DNA from: Erigeron canadensis
Lineage: Eukaryota > Streptophyta > Magnoliopsida > Asterales > Asteraceae
DNA: 64,000 bases
NCBI RefSeq assembly: GCF_010389155.1
Contig: NC_057765.1
Location: forward strand, 43,853,559-43,917,558
Reading direction: 5' to 3'
The notes beneath the pieces were generated by a model that had not been told where the DNA came from, searched no databases, and was given only the letters and a program-made list of their open reading frames with translations. Below are positions 29,923 to 42,783 of this stretch, in pieces. The translations under genes were made by a program, and so were the position numbers. How positions within the stretch are numbered: the first letter of the stretch is position 1; each line of letters opens with the position of its first letter.

Positions 29923-32900
29923 TCAGAAGATGTAATCTGGTAACACAAGAGGAAACTTAGCAACTTCAACCTCGAAGGGATCTCCTCTTGGGTGTGTCAA
30001 ACTACAAACAGAACATTCAAGTTTCTACGTTACTTCCAAATATAAGTGATATAATCTGTAAAAGATTTTATAAAAAGTATGAAGAACTTGATGAACAAAC
30101 CTGCCGGGAATAAATGTGAAAGAACCCTCGATGGATCCTGGTGAAGCAGCAGAAGTTGTGCAGCTCTCATAAACAAATTCTTTCTCCCCAGGACATAAGA
30201 GGGGATACTGTACATAAATAAAATATAAGTGGTTAATCCAGTGTTCAAAATGTCATGCAACCATCATTTTTACCGACAATTTAAGTTGGCAAAAACAAGC
30301 AAACACATTTAGTTTTTTTTTTTTTTTTTTTTTTTTTTGAAATAGGGTTTTCAAGACATCTTAAGTCTGCGGGAGGGCACACAAAAGCTATCAAGAGTGT
30401 TTGTTTGAAAAAAAAAAGACCTTAAGACCTTATAACAGCTTCATATTGCTTCAAACATCTTCTTGACAACCCACCCACACTCTCCCCAACCACTCTCACC
30501 ACAGGCCAACAATGACTTTCGAGAAGTGGCGAATGACGAAAACCACATGTAACAATAATGACTTTCAACCATGTGTTAAGAATAGGTATATCCACTTTTT
30601 CCCACTATCCAATATTTTCACTACTTACCCCGTGGAAGTCCAGGCCACAGAGGAGAACCTAAAGCTGTTGTAATGGGGTCATATGACCCCACTTAAGAAC
30701 AAATTATTTTGCCAAATTGGCTTGAAGAACCCGAGTATGTGAAGATAAACCATTAATAACTACTAACTTGGCCCACTTAAGCATACCCAGAAATTAGCCC
30801 AACAAACAAAAGATTCACATCACTTCTAAAATTCTTCCATTTTCTATCTTTTGGTAATTCTAAATATATAAGTGTTCATTTTTGGGGGTGTGCCAATAAT
30901 ACCTTCTTTCAATACTCTTTTAATGATATTCGCTCCCCCCTCTTCGCTCGTCCTCTCCCCTTCTCAATTGGCTTCCATAAGCTAATTTCATCACTCAATA
31001 AAATAACTGTGAGTAGAAAGTTTATTGTTTATCTTATCTATTAGTTTATTTGAATTAATTTGTTAGTCTGTTGTTGATTTGGTAATAATTAAACTTTAAT
31101 TTGCAGCTATAGTTTTTTGTTTATATTTATATATTTGATTGTGGCAGTTTAGATTGCTGCCGATTTAGTCATTTGTTTTTTTGATTGAAATGTATAATTG
31201 TATGAAACCTTGCAAAAGTTAATTGCATCAAGTACTTGTTTATATATTGGATGTTTTGTGATCACATTCGTTGTTTGAAGATGTTTTGTAATGGACCAGA
31301 CCCGTTTATATTATTTTACCCACCCAACTCACCGGCTTATTTTGCCACATCAACAAAGTGATCCCATTTTAGATCCTGGATTCTCACTACCGGGCCATGT
31401 CACAATCACGTGCAGCTGATCAGCCGAAAAGACCAGCTAGGCTTTCTTAAAAAAGAGCAAATACAGGCCAACCCAGCCCATTTTAGTTGTTTCTAAAGTC
31501 ATCCATTTTGACCCGATCCAGTCTTAAACAGTTACCTAACCCGCACACACATCAGTAATTGTGGAGAAACTAATAAGCCTTTCGTGGAGTAAGGCTTCCC
31601 CATATAAAATCATGAGAAAGTGAGAGCCAAAGGATAGAAGGAAACACCTGGCCTATCACGGCTTCTCCGTCAACATCATCCACAACCTGGTCATTAGTTT
31701 TAATAATCCAGTGTCTCCGATAGAGTTGGCAGGATTCATGGGACATTCCATGGACTACACATCCCTCGGGTTTAAGTGATAAACGAACTGAGTAGGCAAA
31801 CAAATACTTGTTATCTTCTTCCAAAAGGTCACTAAACTCCGGTACAAATACAGCAGAAGCACGAACCTGTAAGAGATATAAAGCATAACGAATCATAAAA
31901 TTGATAATCACATTAGCTAAAGGTGTAATTGTACAAACTATAAACCATGATAGAAATCAACATAACAGCATGACATGTAAATCAGTTTTTAGCTACCTGA
32001 ACACCACTTGTTGTAGCCGAGGAACACAGAGGAGGTTGTTCAGGGAATTGACTGATGCTTCTAGTGGTTCCTTCCTCGCGTAGTTTGATCATTCCATTTT
32101 CAAGGCGGTGGGCATGTTCCTCTAACCATAGCAACATGGCATCTTGTTGTGGCCCAGTTTTGGGATCATGCACTGAAATTATCAACTCATTTGGCACACA
32201 TGGCATCATTTCTCGAACGGATAAAAGATTCTTTGTGCCAACATAGAGTTGACCAGCCTCGCAGTCGAGAAAAAAGATCTTTTTAGCAAAAGTGGAAGAA
32301 GCTGCCACAACTATATACCTTGGTCTAGTGAATCCAAGGTGACGTACAATATCCTGCGTTTCTTTGATCACAAGATCTATTGGCAGCAAGAAAATATCTA
32401 CAAGATAGTTATAGAAAGAGTAACCACCAATTAGCCCACACATAGTTCTAAATTTATTTCCTCTTGATGCATCACTGACTGGTTCTTGTCCATCACAAAA
32501 CCGGTACAACACTCGAGTAGGAAGAGGAAGTTTCACTTTCAATGACTTTTCTAACTCGTTTATTTCATCCTCGGATGCACCTTTACGAAGGGTGGGCAAA
32601 ACCTCTGGGAAATTATCTGTAAACCAGCTTCTATTTCTGTCCCAAACGTTTTTCACTCGTCTAACTAGGGACCATGGATACATACCATAAGCTTCCCTCC
32701 ATGCTCCATATGCCGCCTAAAAAACAGTTCATAAAGCAAGAAAATAAGCTTCAACATCATATCATAGGTCTCTATCTATAACTTTAAATACTTCGTATTA
32801 AATAAGCAAACACCATACAAAACAACATTCTCATAAACTGCAAAACCAATTCGACATAAGAATTCTTCTACTTGCAATTGTCGAAAATATATATAAGAAA

Positions 32901-33660
32901 AGAAAAACAATCAAAACATATTGCTTCCTGAAAAAACCAAGAAACAAACAAACTTTTGACATGTGTAACTTTTATTTACACTAAATGATTAAAACATTGA
33001 CTAATTCTTGAATTTTTCACATCAACAAATTAAAAAGAGAACCCTAAATGAATGCATGACCACCTATTTATTCCCAAACAGCAGAATTAAAACTACTTAA
33101 AATTTATATTTAAAAAAAAAAAAGTTGATATGGGTATTGTTTATGTATTGCAAAAAATTGAAACTTTGACAAAATCTTGAAATATTAACATCATATTAAA
33201 CAAAAATAAAAAAAAATATCCCTAATTGAATGAATAACCACTGATTTATTACAAGCTAACAAAATAAAAATACTAACACTAAAAAAAACAATTTCTTTTT
33301 GATATTTATACTGTTTATTCATCATAAAAGACTAATAATTTGATGAAATGTTAAAACTTTCACATGAGAAAAATATAAATATTAATTAAATAAACTAAAG
33401 GAGTGTAAAAGGAAGAAACTTTATATGATAACCTTAAAATTGGGACATGGGTTACCAAGGGGATCAACAGGGGAATTAAGATGAAGTTCTTGGTTACAAA
33501 AAGAGGACCAAATGGATCCATCAGAAGCCCAATCTTTGAAACGTTTGTTGACACATGCCACAGATGCTGCTTCTGATGGACCAAGTTTTGATATGATGAT
33601 GTGAATAGCTAACCCTCCCACACTTTCTAGCCCCAAATTCTGTGGTGGTTTTGTATCCAT
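29923..33660 (-). CDS. SKIP16: F-box protein SKIP16 (F-box + SMI1/KNR4 + ApaG domain)
   Basis: Five exons read on the minus strand: 33660-33433, 32716-31997, 31866-31648, 30207-30101 and 30001-29923. They join in frame to 450 codons, close to the known plant SKIP16 length. Order: F-box (about 8-50, LGLESVGGLAIHIIISKLGP...VACVNKRFKDWASD); the segment AAYGAWREAYGMYPWSLV; an SMI1/KNR4-like domain (about 105-270, ASEDEINELEKSLKVKLP...LYRFCDGQEP); and a C-terminal ApaG/DUF525 domain (about 318-445, YLFAYSVRLSLKPEGC to GSIEGSFTFIPG). It ends PDYIF. SKIP16 binds ASK/SKP1 proteins and is a substrate adaptor of SCF ubiquitin ligases (family knowledge); its target is unknown. All splice sites are GT-AG. 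The 1.4-kb intron 3 (30208-31647) holds a poly-T run at 30309-30338. Confidence 0.95.
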
Positions 33661-33914
33661 ATATGGTTTATATGATATGATGATTTCCAGGTGAAAAGAT
33701 TGTTGTCACTGAGTTTTTGTCATGAGATTTTTGGGGACAAATGACGAAGAAAATGATGGAAAGTGATGTTGGTGATGCAAGACTGACACGCAAAGATTAA
33801 GATACTGCTTGGGTGAGGTTGGTTCGTGTGGTCTAACCGACTTAAACGACGGCACACGGATGTGGTTGGAGCATGTGGACCATGGACCATCTGGTTCGAT
33901 TTACTTTAGTAATT

Positions 33915-34811
33915 CGGGAGAATTTCATATTTACCAAAAAAAAAAAAACACTTTAATATCATATTTACCTAACTTTTATTAAAAAATTTATATTTACCCT
34001 TTAATTCACATTCTATCAAATCTACCCAAATCACTTACAAAATAATTTATAACCAAATTTATATCAATAAATTCCCTATATGTCTTTAAAAATAAATAAC
34101 TGAAATAATGCATCCGAATTTGACTTCTTATGTCAAGCAGAATGTTCACAACTGTGAATTATATAAGATTAAAAAAAATATATTAATAAGCAATAGATAT
34201 GAGTTTCAAATTTCATTTACAATAGAAGACCTTTGTATATGTAACCTAAAATTTGATGATACAAGCCAATAATAAGACCCAACTAAAATGCATTATATCC
34301 AAGCAAATGTACTGATTTTCGTTTTAGAAAAACAACTACTTTAATCCATATTTTATTTAATTTAATATCATCAAAACTCATGCAATATCATTGAGTAAGT
34401 AACATTACGTCAGTCGTGAGATACAAAGTTCAGGTAAAAAACTATTATAAATGATTTAGAAGCAAATACAAAGGTTATTCAGATGCAAATTTTAATGGTC
34501 GTATGTCTATTGAGGGATCATTGAGATGAACGGTATTAATAATCTTTTACACTGCCATGAAAGTATAAATGGTTTTGCTAATTAGCGATTTGGCTGGAGT
34601 GTTTTCTTTTTTTGCTCATATAAGGGTATATTAGTGATTATGTTATTAAGGGATAGTATAAAATTATATATAGTTTTAAACATAAAATAATTTGTGATTT
34701 GGGTAGATTTAATAGAATGTGAATTAAAATTGGGTAAATATGAAATTATTAATAAAAGTTGGGTAAATATGATATTAGGGTGTATTTTTTGGGTAAATAT
34801 GAAATTATCCC
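33915..34811. mobile_element. Foldback/MITE element, 0.9 kb, 8-base target duplication
   Basis: Inverted ends of roughly 130 bases. Left gggagaatttcatatttacc mirrors right gggtaaatatgaaattatccc, and inner words such as ttcacattctatcaaatcta and tagatttaatagaatgtgaa also pair. Flanked by tagtaatt at 33907-33914 and 34812-34819. An 8-base duplication suggests a hAT-type non-autonomous element. No coding. Confidence 0.88.
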
Positions 34812-35657
34812 TAGTAATTATTGGTTTGTCTTGTTCTGGTGATGTTTGGGTCTACGTCTACCACAGTAAGACAAATTTTGTAAGAGGTGTTTGGCAAAAA
34901 TATATATTGGTGGTGGTGGTGGCGGTGTTAAGTGGTGTAGGTCGATGTAAAGGTGATAGTGAAATATTTTAAAAGATAAATGCTTAAAGTGTTAATTATT
35001 AAAATAAGGGTTTAGATAGTAGATTAATTCATTAAGGATAAATTTGATAATTTTTAAAAACTCTTATTCATAGTGGGTATTTATTAAGGACAATTTAGTA
35101 ATTTCGTATGTAACTATTATGTAACACTTTCCAAAATTAGGGGATAGAAGTATAGATATGGATGTTTTAAATTTTTTTTGTTAGTTATTCTATATCATTA
35201 AAAAGAGAACCAAACATGTAGATAGAATGTTAATTACATATCTTATAACTTCTTTCACTTTTGTTTTATCATTATTTCATTCAGTCTAACCAAATATACC
35301 CAAAAATTCCAAACTCGATAATTTTAAGGTCAAATATTAGTCTTGTTTACTCAGTATACGTCTTGTTTTTCCTTTTATGGATAGTCATGGATTTCAATTA
35401 TTTCAAATGGACAAGGATCCCCTCAAGTCAAATATCAACAAGTCAAATTGAGATTTTTGTGAGTGCAAAATATGTAAGTCTTATAGTAAGTCCGATTTCT
35501 TTTTTATTATATTAGTTTTCATTTACTTGCAAACTCAACTTGATCTATCAAAACTTACCTGATCAAAGTGGGTAATTTATGGAAGGAGAGAAATTATGAA
35601 CAGGATATTGTTGAGATAATTGAGGATATATATATGTGTGTGTGTGTGTAAGGAAAA
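34812..35657. other. Intergenic with a partial dispersed repeat
   Basis: About 34905-35160 is a diverged, shortened copy of the family at 37458 and 48087 (shared words: ggtggcggtgt-aagtggtgta, attaattcattaagg, gtatttattaagg). A gt/at microsatellite sits near 35628-35650. No gene. Confidence 0.65.
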
Positions 35658-35838
35658 GGGAATATAAGATTGTCCGACATTTAAGTTTAGGTGTGGAACC
35701 CCTTACATACTAATATTTTATTATTTATTTTTTAATGAATAAATGCATGGGCCCCCATAATTTTTATGAATTAAAAAAACAATATGTGAGTGTTCTACAC
35801 CTAAGCTTAGATACCCGACAACCTTATATTCTCATCCC

Positions 35839-35840
<2 letters not shown>
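35658..35840. mobile_element. Small MITE, GGGAATATAAG ends, copy 1
   Basis: About 183 bases. Left gggaatataagattgtccga pairs with right cgacaaccttatattctcat; the inner parts atttaagtttaggtgt and acacctaagcttagat also pair. AT-rich core with gggcccccataatttttatg. No coding. Confidence 0.8.
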
Positions 35841-35875
<35 letters not shown>

Positions 35876-35877
35876 AA

Positions 35878-36038
35878 TGGAATATAAGGTTGTCCGACAT
35901 TTAAGTTATTAATATTTTATTATTTATTGTTTAAATGAACAAATATCTGGCCCCCATAATTTTTATGGTTTAAAAAATTAATACGTGAATGTCTGACATT
36001 TAAGCTTAGGTATCTAACAACCTTATATTCTCATCCCA
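35878..36038. mobile_element. Small MITE, GGGAATATAAG ends, copy 2
   Basis: Same family as 35658-35840, separated from it by a (TA)n run; core word ggcccccataatttttatgg. A third copy lies at 47476-47617, and related elements lie within 38240-38420 and 48866-49050. A G run at 36063-36073 follows. Confidence 0.8.
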
Positions 36039-36539
36039 TATATATAATACATACATACAGAGAGGGGGGGGGGATTCTGAGGGGATTATAGAGTGGATTA
36101 GTGTGTAGTGTGTAATAGAAGATGAGATAATTGTGTGTTGAATTGGTAGATTAGCCATTTTTTTTATAACAATTGATATTTGTACCACAGTTTTTTATAC
36201 TTTTACCGCAATGTACAAATATAACAACATATGGTACAACTATTTAATGCACAGTTGTGGTGAAATAATTAAAGAGATTGGTACGAATATCAATTCTCTT
36301 TTTTTATTGGCTTAGAAATTTTCCCTCACAATCCGATCACTTTTGGCTGGAAAGTTTTGGATCAAAAACTTTCTATTCTTAAAAAAAAAAATCTCATGAA
36401 TGCAACAATAAAAGATTTTTTATTCTTTCTTTTTCACCTTTAAAAAAAAAACTCAAAAATGTACTCTAAATAATTAAGTATAACCATTTTAATTACCTAT
36501 CAATTATTTTTATATCCTCAAGCAGTCAAGCCAAACACA

Positions 36540-37440
36540 TATCTATTTCTTTTAATTTAACTACTAATTAAGTATCTATAGTAGTAGCATTGCTAACGTT
36601 GTTTTTCCAGTAAAAACACTTGTTTTTGGATTACTCCAATTTCTTTTAATGAACTTAAAATCCGTAAATCATTTCTTATTTCAAAGGAGAAAAGAAATTC
36701 AAATTCAAACTTAAGATAGTTGGGTTTGCATGTATGATTAGTACATACCAACAATGCTTTAATCATGATTAAATATATCTGTGAGACCGCCCTATATACG
36801 TCTTTCTCGCACAACTATTTTTGGTATCGTAATCATATTCCTCAAACAAACTCACTCACAAGAATACGGTCGGGTGACAAAATCTTAATAAGATATATAA
36901 CACGTACAGTCTATATATATATATTGAGCCCCATACATTTCGAGGGTCAAGAAATTTTTATAAAAAATTTGACGGTCATGTCTTTTCATTATCTCACGTA
37001 AACTTGTTAGGTAGATAAAAGAAAATTAAAAAAAAAAGAAAAAAAGGAAAATGATTAATCTTTTAACTAAATAGTCTAATAATTCTCCTAACTATACAAA
37101 AAAATTAAGGGTCAAGATTAGTAAAGAGATATCACATGTCATCTTCTTAGTTTATTAAGGAGGGATTATTAGACTATTAATTAATTTGATTGGGAAGGAT
37201 TTATCAAAGACTAGTAGAATTTAGAGGCTCTTTATATCCAACTTTTTAGTAGCGGAGAGAGAGTCAGAGACCTTTCAAAAACCGCCTCTTCCATTTCCTT
37301 ATAACTTCTTCTTTCTCTTTACATTAGTAAACTTTTAAAAAAAAAAGAAAGAAAAGAAAAAGGAATTGTTCTAAAAGAAGAAAAATGGGTGTACCTTCAT
37401 TTTACAGATGGCTTTCTGAAAAGTACTCAAAAATAGTAGT
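36540..37440 (+). repeat. Duplicated XRN-a promoter block, copy A1
   Basis: Highly similar to 38811-39360 (A2, partial) and 40187-40940 (A3, the real upstream region of the XRN gene at 40885). Shared signposts are tatctatagtagtagcattg (A1, A2), gggtttgcatgtatgattag (A1, A3), and tacgtctttctcgcacaact. It ends inside a copied first exon. Confidence 0.9.
37385..37440 (+). pseudogene. Truncated first exon of XRN-a (orphan copy)
   Basis: Starts [19 protein letters not shown] like the gene at 40885, then jumps after 56 bases into unrelated repeat DNA at 37441. Leader sequence and start codon are intact, so a short aberrant transcript is conceivable, but no protein of substance. Confidence 0.92.
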
Positions 37441-37457
37441 GATGAGGATGATGGTTT

Positions 37458-38815
37458 AGTGCAATCATAATAAGTTAGTATTAATTAGCATGATACCCGC
37501 GCAATGCGGCGACAGTGATGAGGATGACGGTTTAGTGGTATCGGTGACGGTATTATTAGTGGTGGCGGTGTCAAGTGGTGTAGGTTAATGTAAAGGTGAT
37601 AGTCAAGTATTTTAGAAGATGAGAGATGGTGTACGCGCGTTACGGCGATGAGATGGTGGTCAAGTCATAGATTATGATAGTCAAATGCCTTAGCCATACG
37701 GGCTCCGACCTTAGATTTAAAAATTCATCGAAAGTATATCGAATGACATCTCTAATGAAAGAGCATGAAATTTTAAAAACACCCATACAATTTTTATAAT
37801 TTATCGATATACGCTTTTTGAGATAAAAGATTTTAAATGAATTAGAAAAATAAAATAATTTATAAATGAGAGAAAAAAAAAAGTAATGGCTGAGATTTGA
37901 TGAGAGAGAAAAAAATGAGTGATTAAGATTTAAGGTTATTATAAGTATATTAGGTAGAGATGTTTAAATTAGTGAATAAAGAATAAAGGTATTTTGGTAG
38001 TTCAAATCATCTTTTCTTAAAGAAAATGACAAAATGCTTTATAAGATAGTACTCCGTATTAGATAAAGCCATAAAGTATTAATTATTAAAATAAGAATTT
38101 AGAGCGTAAATTAATTCATTAAGGGCAAAGTTGATAATTTACGAAAACTTTTCATAATGAGTATTTATTAAGGGTAATTTAATACTTTTACATTTTATTA
38201 TTGCTAACACTTTTTAAAACTAGGAGGTTGATAATATTATAATGGGAGAAGAGAATATGAGACTGTTAGACACCTAAGTTGGGTGAAAAATTTCACGCAT
38301 ATCTTTTTTTAAACCATAAAAATCATGGAAGACCAAATATTTGTTCAAAATAATAAAATATTACTCGTAGTATATAGAAAGTTTTTCACCCAAATTAAAT
38401 ACATAACAGCCTCATACTCACTTTTATGTATTGCTAACTATTCTTTGGGAACCCAAGAAATTGGTTTAAAAGAGAAGATAAAAATGCAATCATACTAGCT
38501 AGTACAATACTGTACTTTGGGAACCCAAAAACATGCAGTGAGGCACCATCCGTCACAAACCATCACTTCAATTAATTAAACTGCCTTTAATAATTTTTTG
38601 ATCTCTTAATTTATCTTCTTTCTACCACTCACTCTCTTTCTATATAAGTGCATATGCATACACTATTAATTAAGATAGATCAAATATCGACATTATGGGT
38701 GTAAAGACTTTTTACAAGTGGCTAGTGAGCAAGTACCCAAAGATAGTTGTGAATGCAATTCCGAAGAGTACTACTGATGAAGAAGAATACGACCCAAAAG
38801 GGATTAAGTATCTAT
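37458..38815 (+). repeat. Copy (B1) of the upstream region and exon 1 of XRN-b
   Basis: Near-identical over its whole length to 48087-49435, apart from scattered substitutions and small indels. It includes a dispersed repeat with ccgcgcaatgcggcgac, a small MITE-like foldback (about 38245-38420), the TATA region (tatataagtgcat at 38641) and the exon start at 38695. Confidence 0.95.
38695..38815 (+). pseudogene. Truncated first exon of XRN-b (orphan copy)
   Basis: Reads [20 protein letters not shown] followed by [17 protein letters not shown], then joins copy A2 DNA with a stop. It contains a 12-base segment (aatgcaattccg) that is absent from the XRN-b gene at 49334, so it preserves a different and probably older version of the exon. 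Confidence 0.93.
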
Positions 38816-39369
38816 AGTAGTAGCATTGCTAACGTTGTTTTTCCAGCTAAAATACTTGTTTTTGGATTACTCCCATTTCTTTTAATGAACTTAAAATCCA
38901 TAAATCATTTCTTATTTCAAAAGAGAAAAGAAATTCAAATTCAAACTTAAGATAGTTGGGTTTGCATATATGATTAGTACATACCAACAGTACTTTAATC
39001 ATGATTAAATATATCTGTGAGGCCGCCGTATATACGTCTTTCTCGCACAGCTATTTTTGGTATCGTAATCATACTTCTCAAACAAACCCACTCACAAGAA
39101 TACGGCCGAGCGACAAAATCTTAATAAGATATACAACACATACAGTCTATATATTGAGCCCCATACATTTCGAGGGTCAAGAAATTCATTTAAAAAATTT
39201 GACGGTCATGTATTTTCATTACCTCACATAAACTTGCTTGGTAGATAAAAGAAAATAAAAAAAAATAAAAAAAAAGAAAATGGTTAATCTTTTTAACCAA
39301 ATAACATAATAATCCTCCTAACTATACAAAAAAATTAGAGGCCATAATTAGGAAGGAGAATGTGGATAC
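38811..39369 (+). repeat. Duplicated XRN-a promoter block, copy A2
   Basis: Matches 36565-37110. It begins directly after the broken XRN-b exon copy, at a junction with shared att bases, and ends at a MITE insertion. Confidence 0.9.
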
Positions 39370-39551
39370 GGATTGAGATCCTCTAAAGTTAAAATAAACT
39401 TCATAGGTGAATTTGATGGATGTGGACCGTTGAATTAAAATCAATATACAACATTAAAAAATCATTTTTGAATTTTAACCTTTAATTTTAATCAAAAGGT
39501 CAAGATCATCCTAACTTTACCTATAAAGTTAGTATAACTTTAGAGGATCTC
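39370..39551. mobile_element. 182-base TIR element with target duplication and an empty-site copy
   Basis: The ends ...tgagatcctctaaagtta and taactttagaggatctca are inverted repeats. Flanks are atgtggatac (39360-39369 and 39552-39561). The homologous A3 block at about 40630 has a single atgtggatac followed by cacatg, i.e. the uninterrupted site. A 9-10-base duplication suggests a Mutator-type non-autonomous element. Confidence 0.88.
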
Positions 39552-39561
39552 ATGTGGATAC

Positions 39562-40110
39562 CACATGGATTTATAAGGGTGGGGGGAGAGCTTTCCGACT
39601 CCCCCCCTCCCAGATTTTTCTTCTCCTCCCCTCCCCTTTTGCTAGGAGCACCTCGCCACCCCACCCCACCCCTATCCTCTCCTCTCTTCCCCACCCTTTT
39701 CTATTTAATTTAATTTCTATTTATTTTATTTCAAATAATAATAATAATAATAACAACTTAATGCATAGAAAACAAAAAAAAAACACTTGTGGACCATTTT
39801 AGTAGTTAGCTAAAAGTTCCAGGGTTGAAATTGAAAATATATAATTTTTTTGTCTTTGACTTTGTCTTCTCCAAAAAAAATCTGCAACATATACATATAG
39901 TATATATATATATAGATATATCTCTGTTTTTAGTAAATTAAAAAAAAAAAGAAAAGAACCCAACGGTCATCAAAAGCATGTAACGATCATTTGTATAGGC
40001 AAGAGAACCGGCACCGTGGTGCCTAAACTCCTCCCCTCCCCACCGGTACCGGGGGGTCGGGCCGGTGTGCCATCCGGTACCGGGCCCCTCCCCAATCGAC
40101 TCCGTCCACC
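39562..40110. other. Unique spacer with pyrimidine-rich tracts
   Basis: C/T-rich stretches (39595-39705), an aat microsatellite (39736-39751) and a GC-rich piece with caccggtaccggggggtcgg (about 40040). No gene seen. Confidence 0.55.
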
Positions 40111-40884
40111 CTAAGACTAGTAGAATTTAGAGGCTGTCTATATCCAACTTTTTAGTAGCAGAGAGAGATTCAGAAACTTTTCAAAAGAGAAAATAAATCC
40201 AAATTCAAACTTAAGATAGTTGGGTTTGCATGTATGATTAGTACATACCAACAGTACTTTACTCATGATTAAATATATTTGTGAGGCCGCCCTATATACG
40301 TCTTTCTCGCACAACTATTTTTGATATCGTAATCATATTCCTCAAACAAACCCACTCACAAGAATACGGTCGGGTGACAAAATCTTAATAAGATATATAA
40401 CACGTACAGTCTATATATATATATTGAGCCCCATACATTTCGAGGGTCAAAAAATTTTTATAAAAAATTTGACGGTCATGTCTTTTCATTATCTCACGTA
40501 AACTTGTTAGGTAGATAAAAGAAAATTAAAAAAAAAATAGAAAAAAAGGAAAATGATTAATCTTTTAACCAAATAGTCTAAAAATTCTCTTAACTATAAA
40601 AAAAAATTAGGGGTCAAGATTATTAAAGAAAATGTGGATACCACATGTCATCTTTTTAGTTTATTATGGGGATTATTAGACTATTAATTAATTTGGTTGA
40701 GAAGGATTTATCAAAGACTAGTAGAATTTAGAAGCTCTCTATATCCAACTTTTTAGTAGCACAGAGAGAGAGAGTCAGAAACCTTTCGAAAACCGCCACT
40801 TCCATTTCCTTATAATTTCTTCTTTCTCTTTACATTAGTAAACTTTTTACCAAAAAAAAAAAAAGAAATCGAACAAGAAGAAAA
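40111..40884 (+). promoter_or_regulatory. Upstream region of XRN-a (block A3)
   Basis: The last 75 bases of the promoter block appear first (40112-40186, matching 37208-37278 and again 40717-40790). The sequence then jumps back and the whole block follows (40187-40884). So the leader-proximal piece gactagtagaatttaga...ctttttagtagc is present twice before this gene. No clear TATA box near the ATG. Confidence 0.75.
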
Positions 40885-42747
40885 ATGGGTGTACCTTCGT
40901 TTTACAGATGGCTTTCTGAAAAGTACTCAAAAATAGTAGTCAACGCAGTTGAGAAGAAGAGTACTACTGATCATCAAGAATATTATTATTACGATGGGAA
41001 GCAACCAAACCCAAATGGAATTGAGTTCGACAATCTGTATTTAGACATGAACGGAATCATTCATCCTTGTTTTCACCCTGAAAACGACGTCGACGTATGT
41101 TAAGTTCTTAAGCATAATACATGCATGTCTAATTTCAATCTACTTTTTTTTTTTTAAACATTTTCTTGTATTGTACAATAGTTGATGTTTTCGGTATTTT
41201 TTTTTTTGAAAGGGCAATGGACCGGTAACTAAAAAGCAAGTTTTTGAGAGTATAGAAGAGTATATAGACCGGCTCATGAGTATTGTAAGACCGAAAAAGT
41301 TGCTGTACATGGCTATTGGTAAGTCTTGTTTCTTATTTATTAATAATATGCTTAAACTAATTAAACAACAAACGTTAATTAGTTTATGGAACTGATCATA
41401 TATATGATGATGTATACTACTAATTAGGATGGAGGATATATATATATATACTATCAATTCAAATTCAAAGCTTTATGTGTTTTCATGCATGTAGATGGGG
41501 TTGCTCCACGAGCCAAGATGAATCAACAACGAACTCGTAGGTTTCGAAATGCCAAAGACCAACAGAACCTCGTACGTACCACACGCTTGTCCAAGTCTTT
41601 ATTTTATAAGTTTGACTGTAAATTTTCTTGTTTGTTTTATATAAAACTTGATATATAATATATGAATAAATTAGGTCTTAAATATATATTTCATTAACGT
41701 AATTTTCGTTAATTTCAATATAACATAAATAAAGATGTTTATGGTCAAAGTTGTTAAAAGATGACTTTGAAAGTCAAAATAAGACATTTAAATTTGAACG
41801 GATGGTATATATATTATATATTACATATTATATATGCAAATGAATGAATAATGTTTAGCCTAGTTACTAATGTGATTATTTCTATATGTAATGTTTAAAA
41901 TTTGTGTGTATATAGAAATTGGAAGAGAAGAGACTTAGGAAACAGTTTGAAATGGAAGGTCGAGATTTACTCCCTGAGCATGAATCAGAAGTATCCGATT
42001 CGAATGTGATCACTCCTGGAACCGAGTTTATGTACGAGTTAGCTAAGCATCTTGAAGGCTACATTAGTTTGCGTATCTCAAACCATCCTGGATGGAAACA
42101 TTTAAAAGTAAAGTCTTTTGCATCTTGATAGATTAATTGCATAGGTTGATACAATGAAATTCTAAGCATATATATTTATATGTAATGAAAGCTTATGGTT
42201 AATATGTCTTTTGGTTATTTATGTATATTATATATAGGTGATTCTTTCGGATGCAAATTCTCCTGGTGAGGGGGAACACAAAATTATGTCGTTCATACGA
42301 CTTCAACGTGCTTGCGAAGGCTATGATCCGAATACAAGCCACGTCTTGTATGGTCTGGTAAATATCACAACAATCGTTTTTTTTTTTAATATCTAATGGA
42401 ACATAAATATATAGTTATGATAGAATTAGATCAACCTATTGCAATAAAAAGGGGTAGCAAGACTAGCAACCTTCTAAATTCATTTACTAATTGCTATAGA
42501 AAGGACCAAAAAAAAAGAAGGTTTTTTTCAATTTGACTCTGTCCTGCCATTAAGTTAAGAGTTACCTCCATGACTGTTCTCTTCTCCTTTTATGTTTTAA
42601 AAGTGAATGTGAAATCGTTGTTTAGCGCGCAATATAACACTTTATTATGTATTTTTGCTTGCAGGATGCTGACCTTATTATGCTGGCTCTGGCAACCCAT
42701 GAAATCCATTTCTCAATACTAAGAGAGGTTACATTTATAGTTCCTGT

Positions 42748-42783
<36 letters not shown>

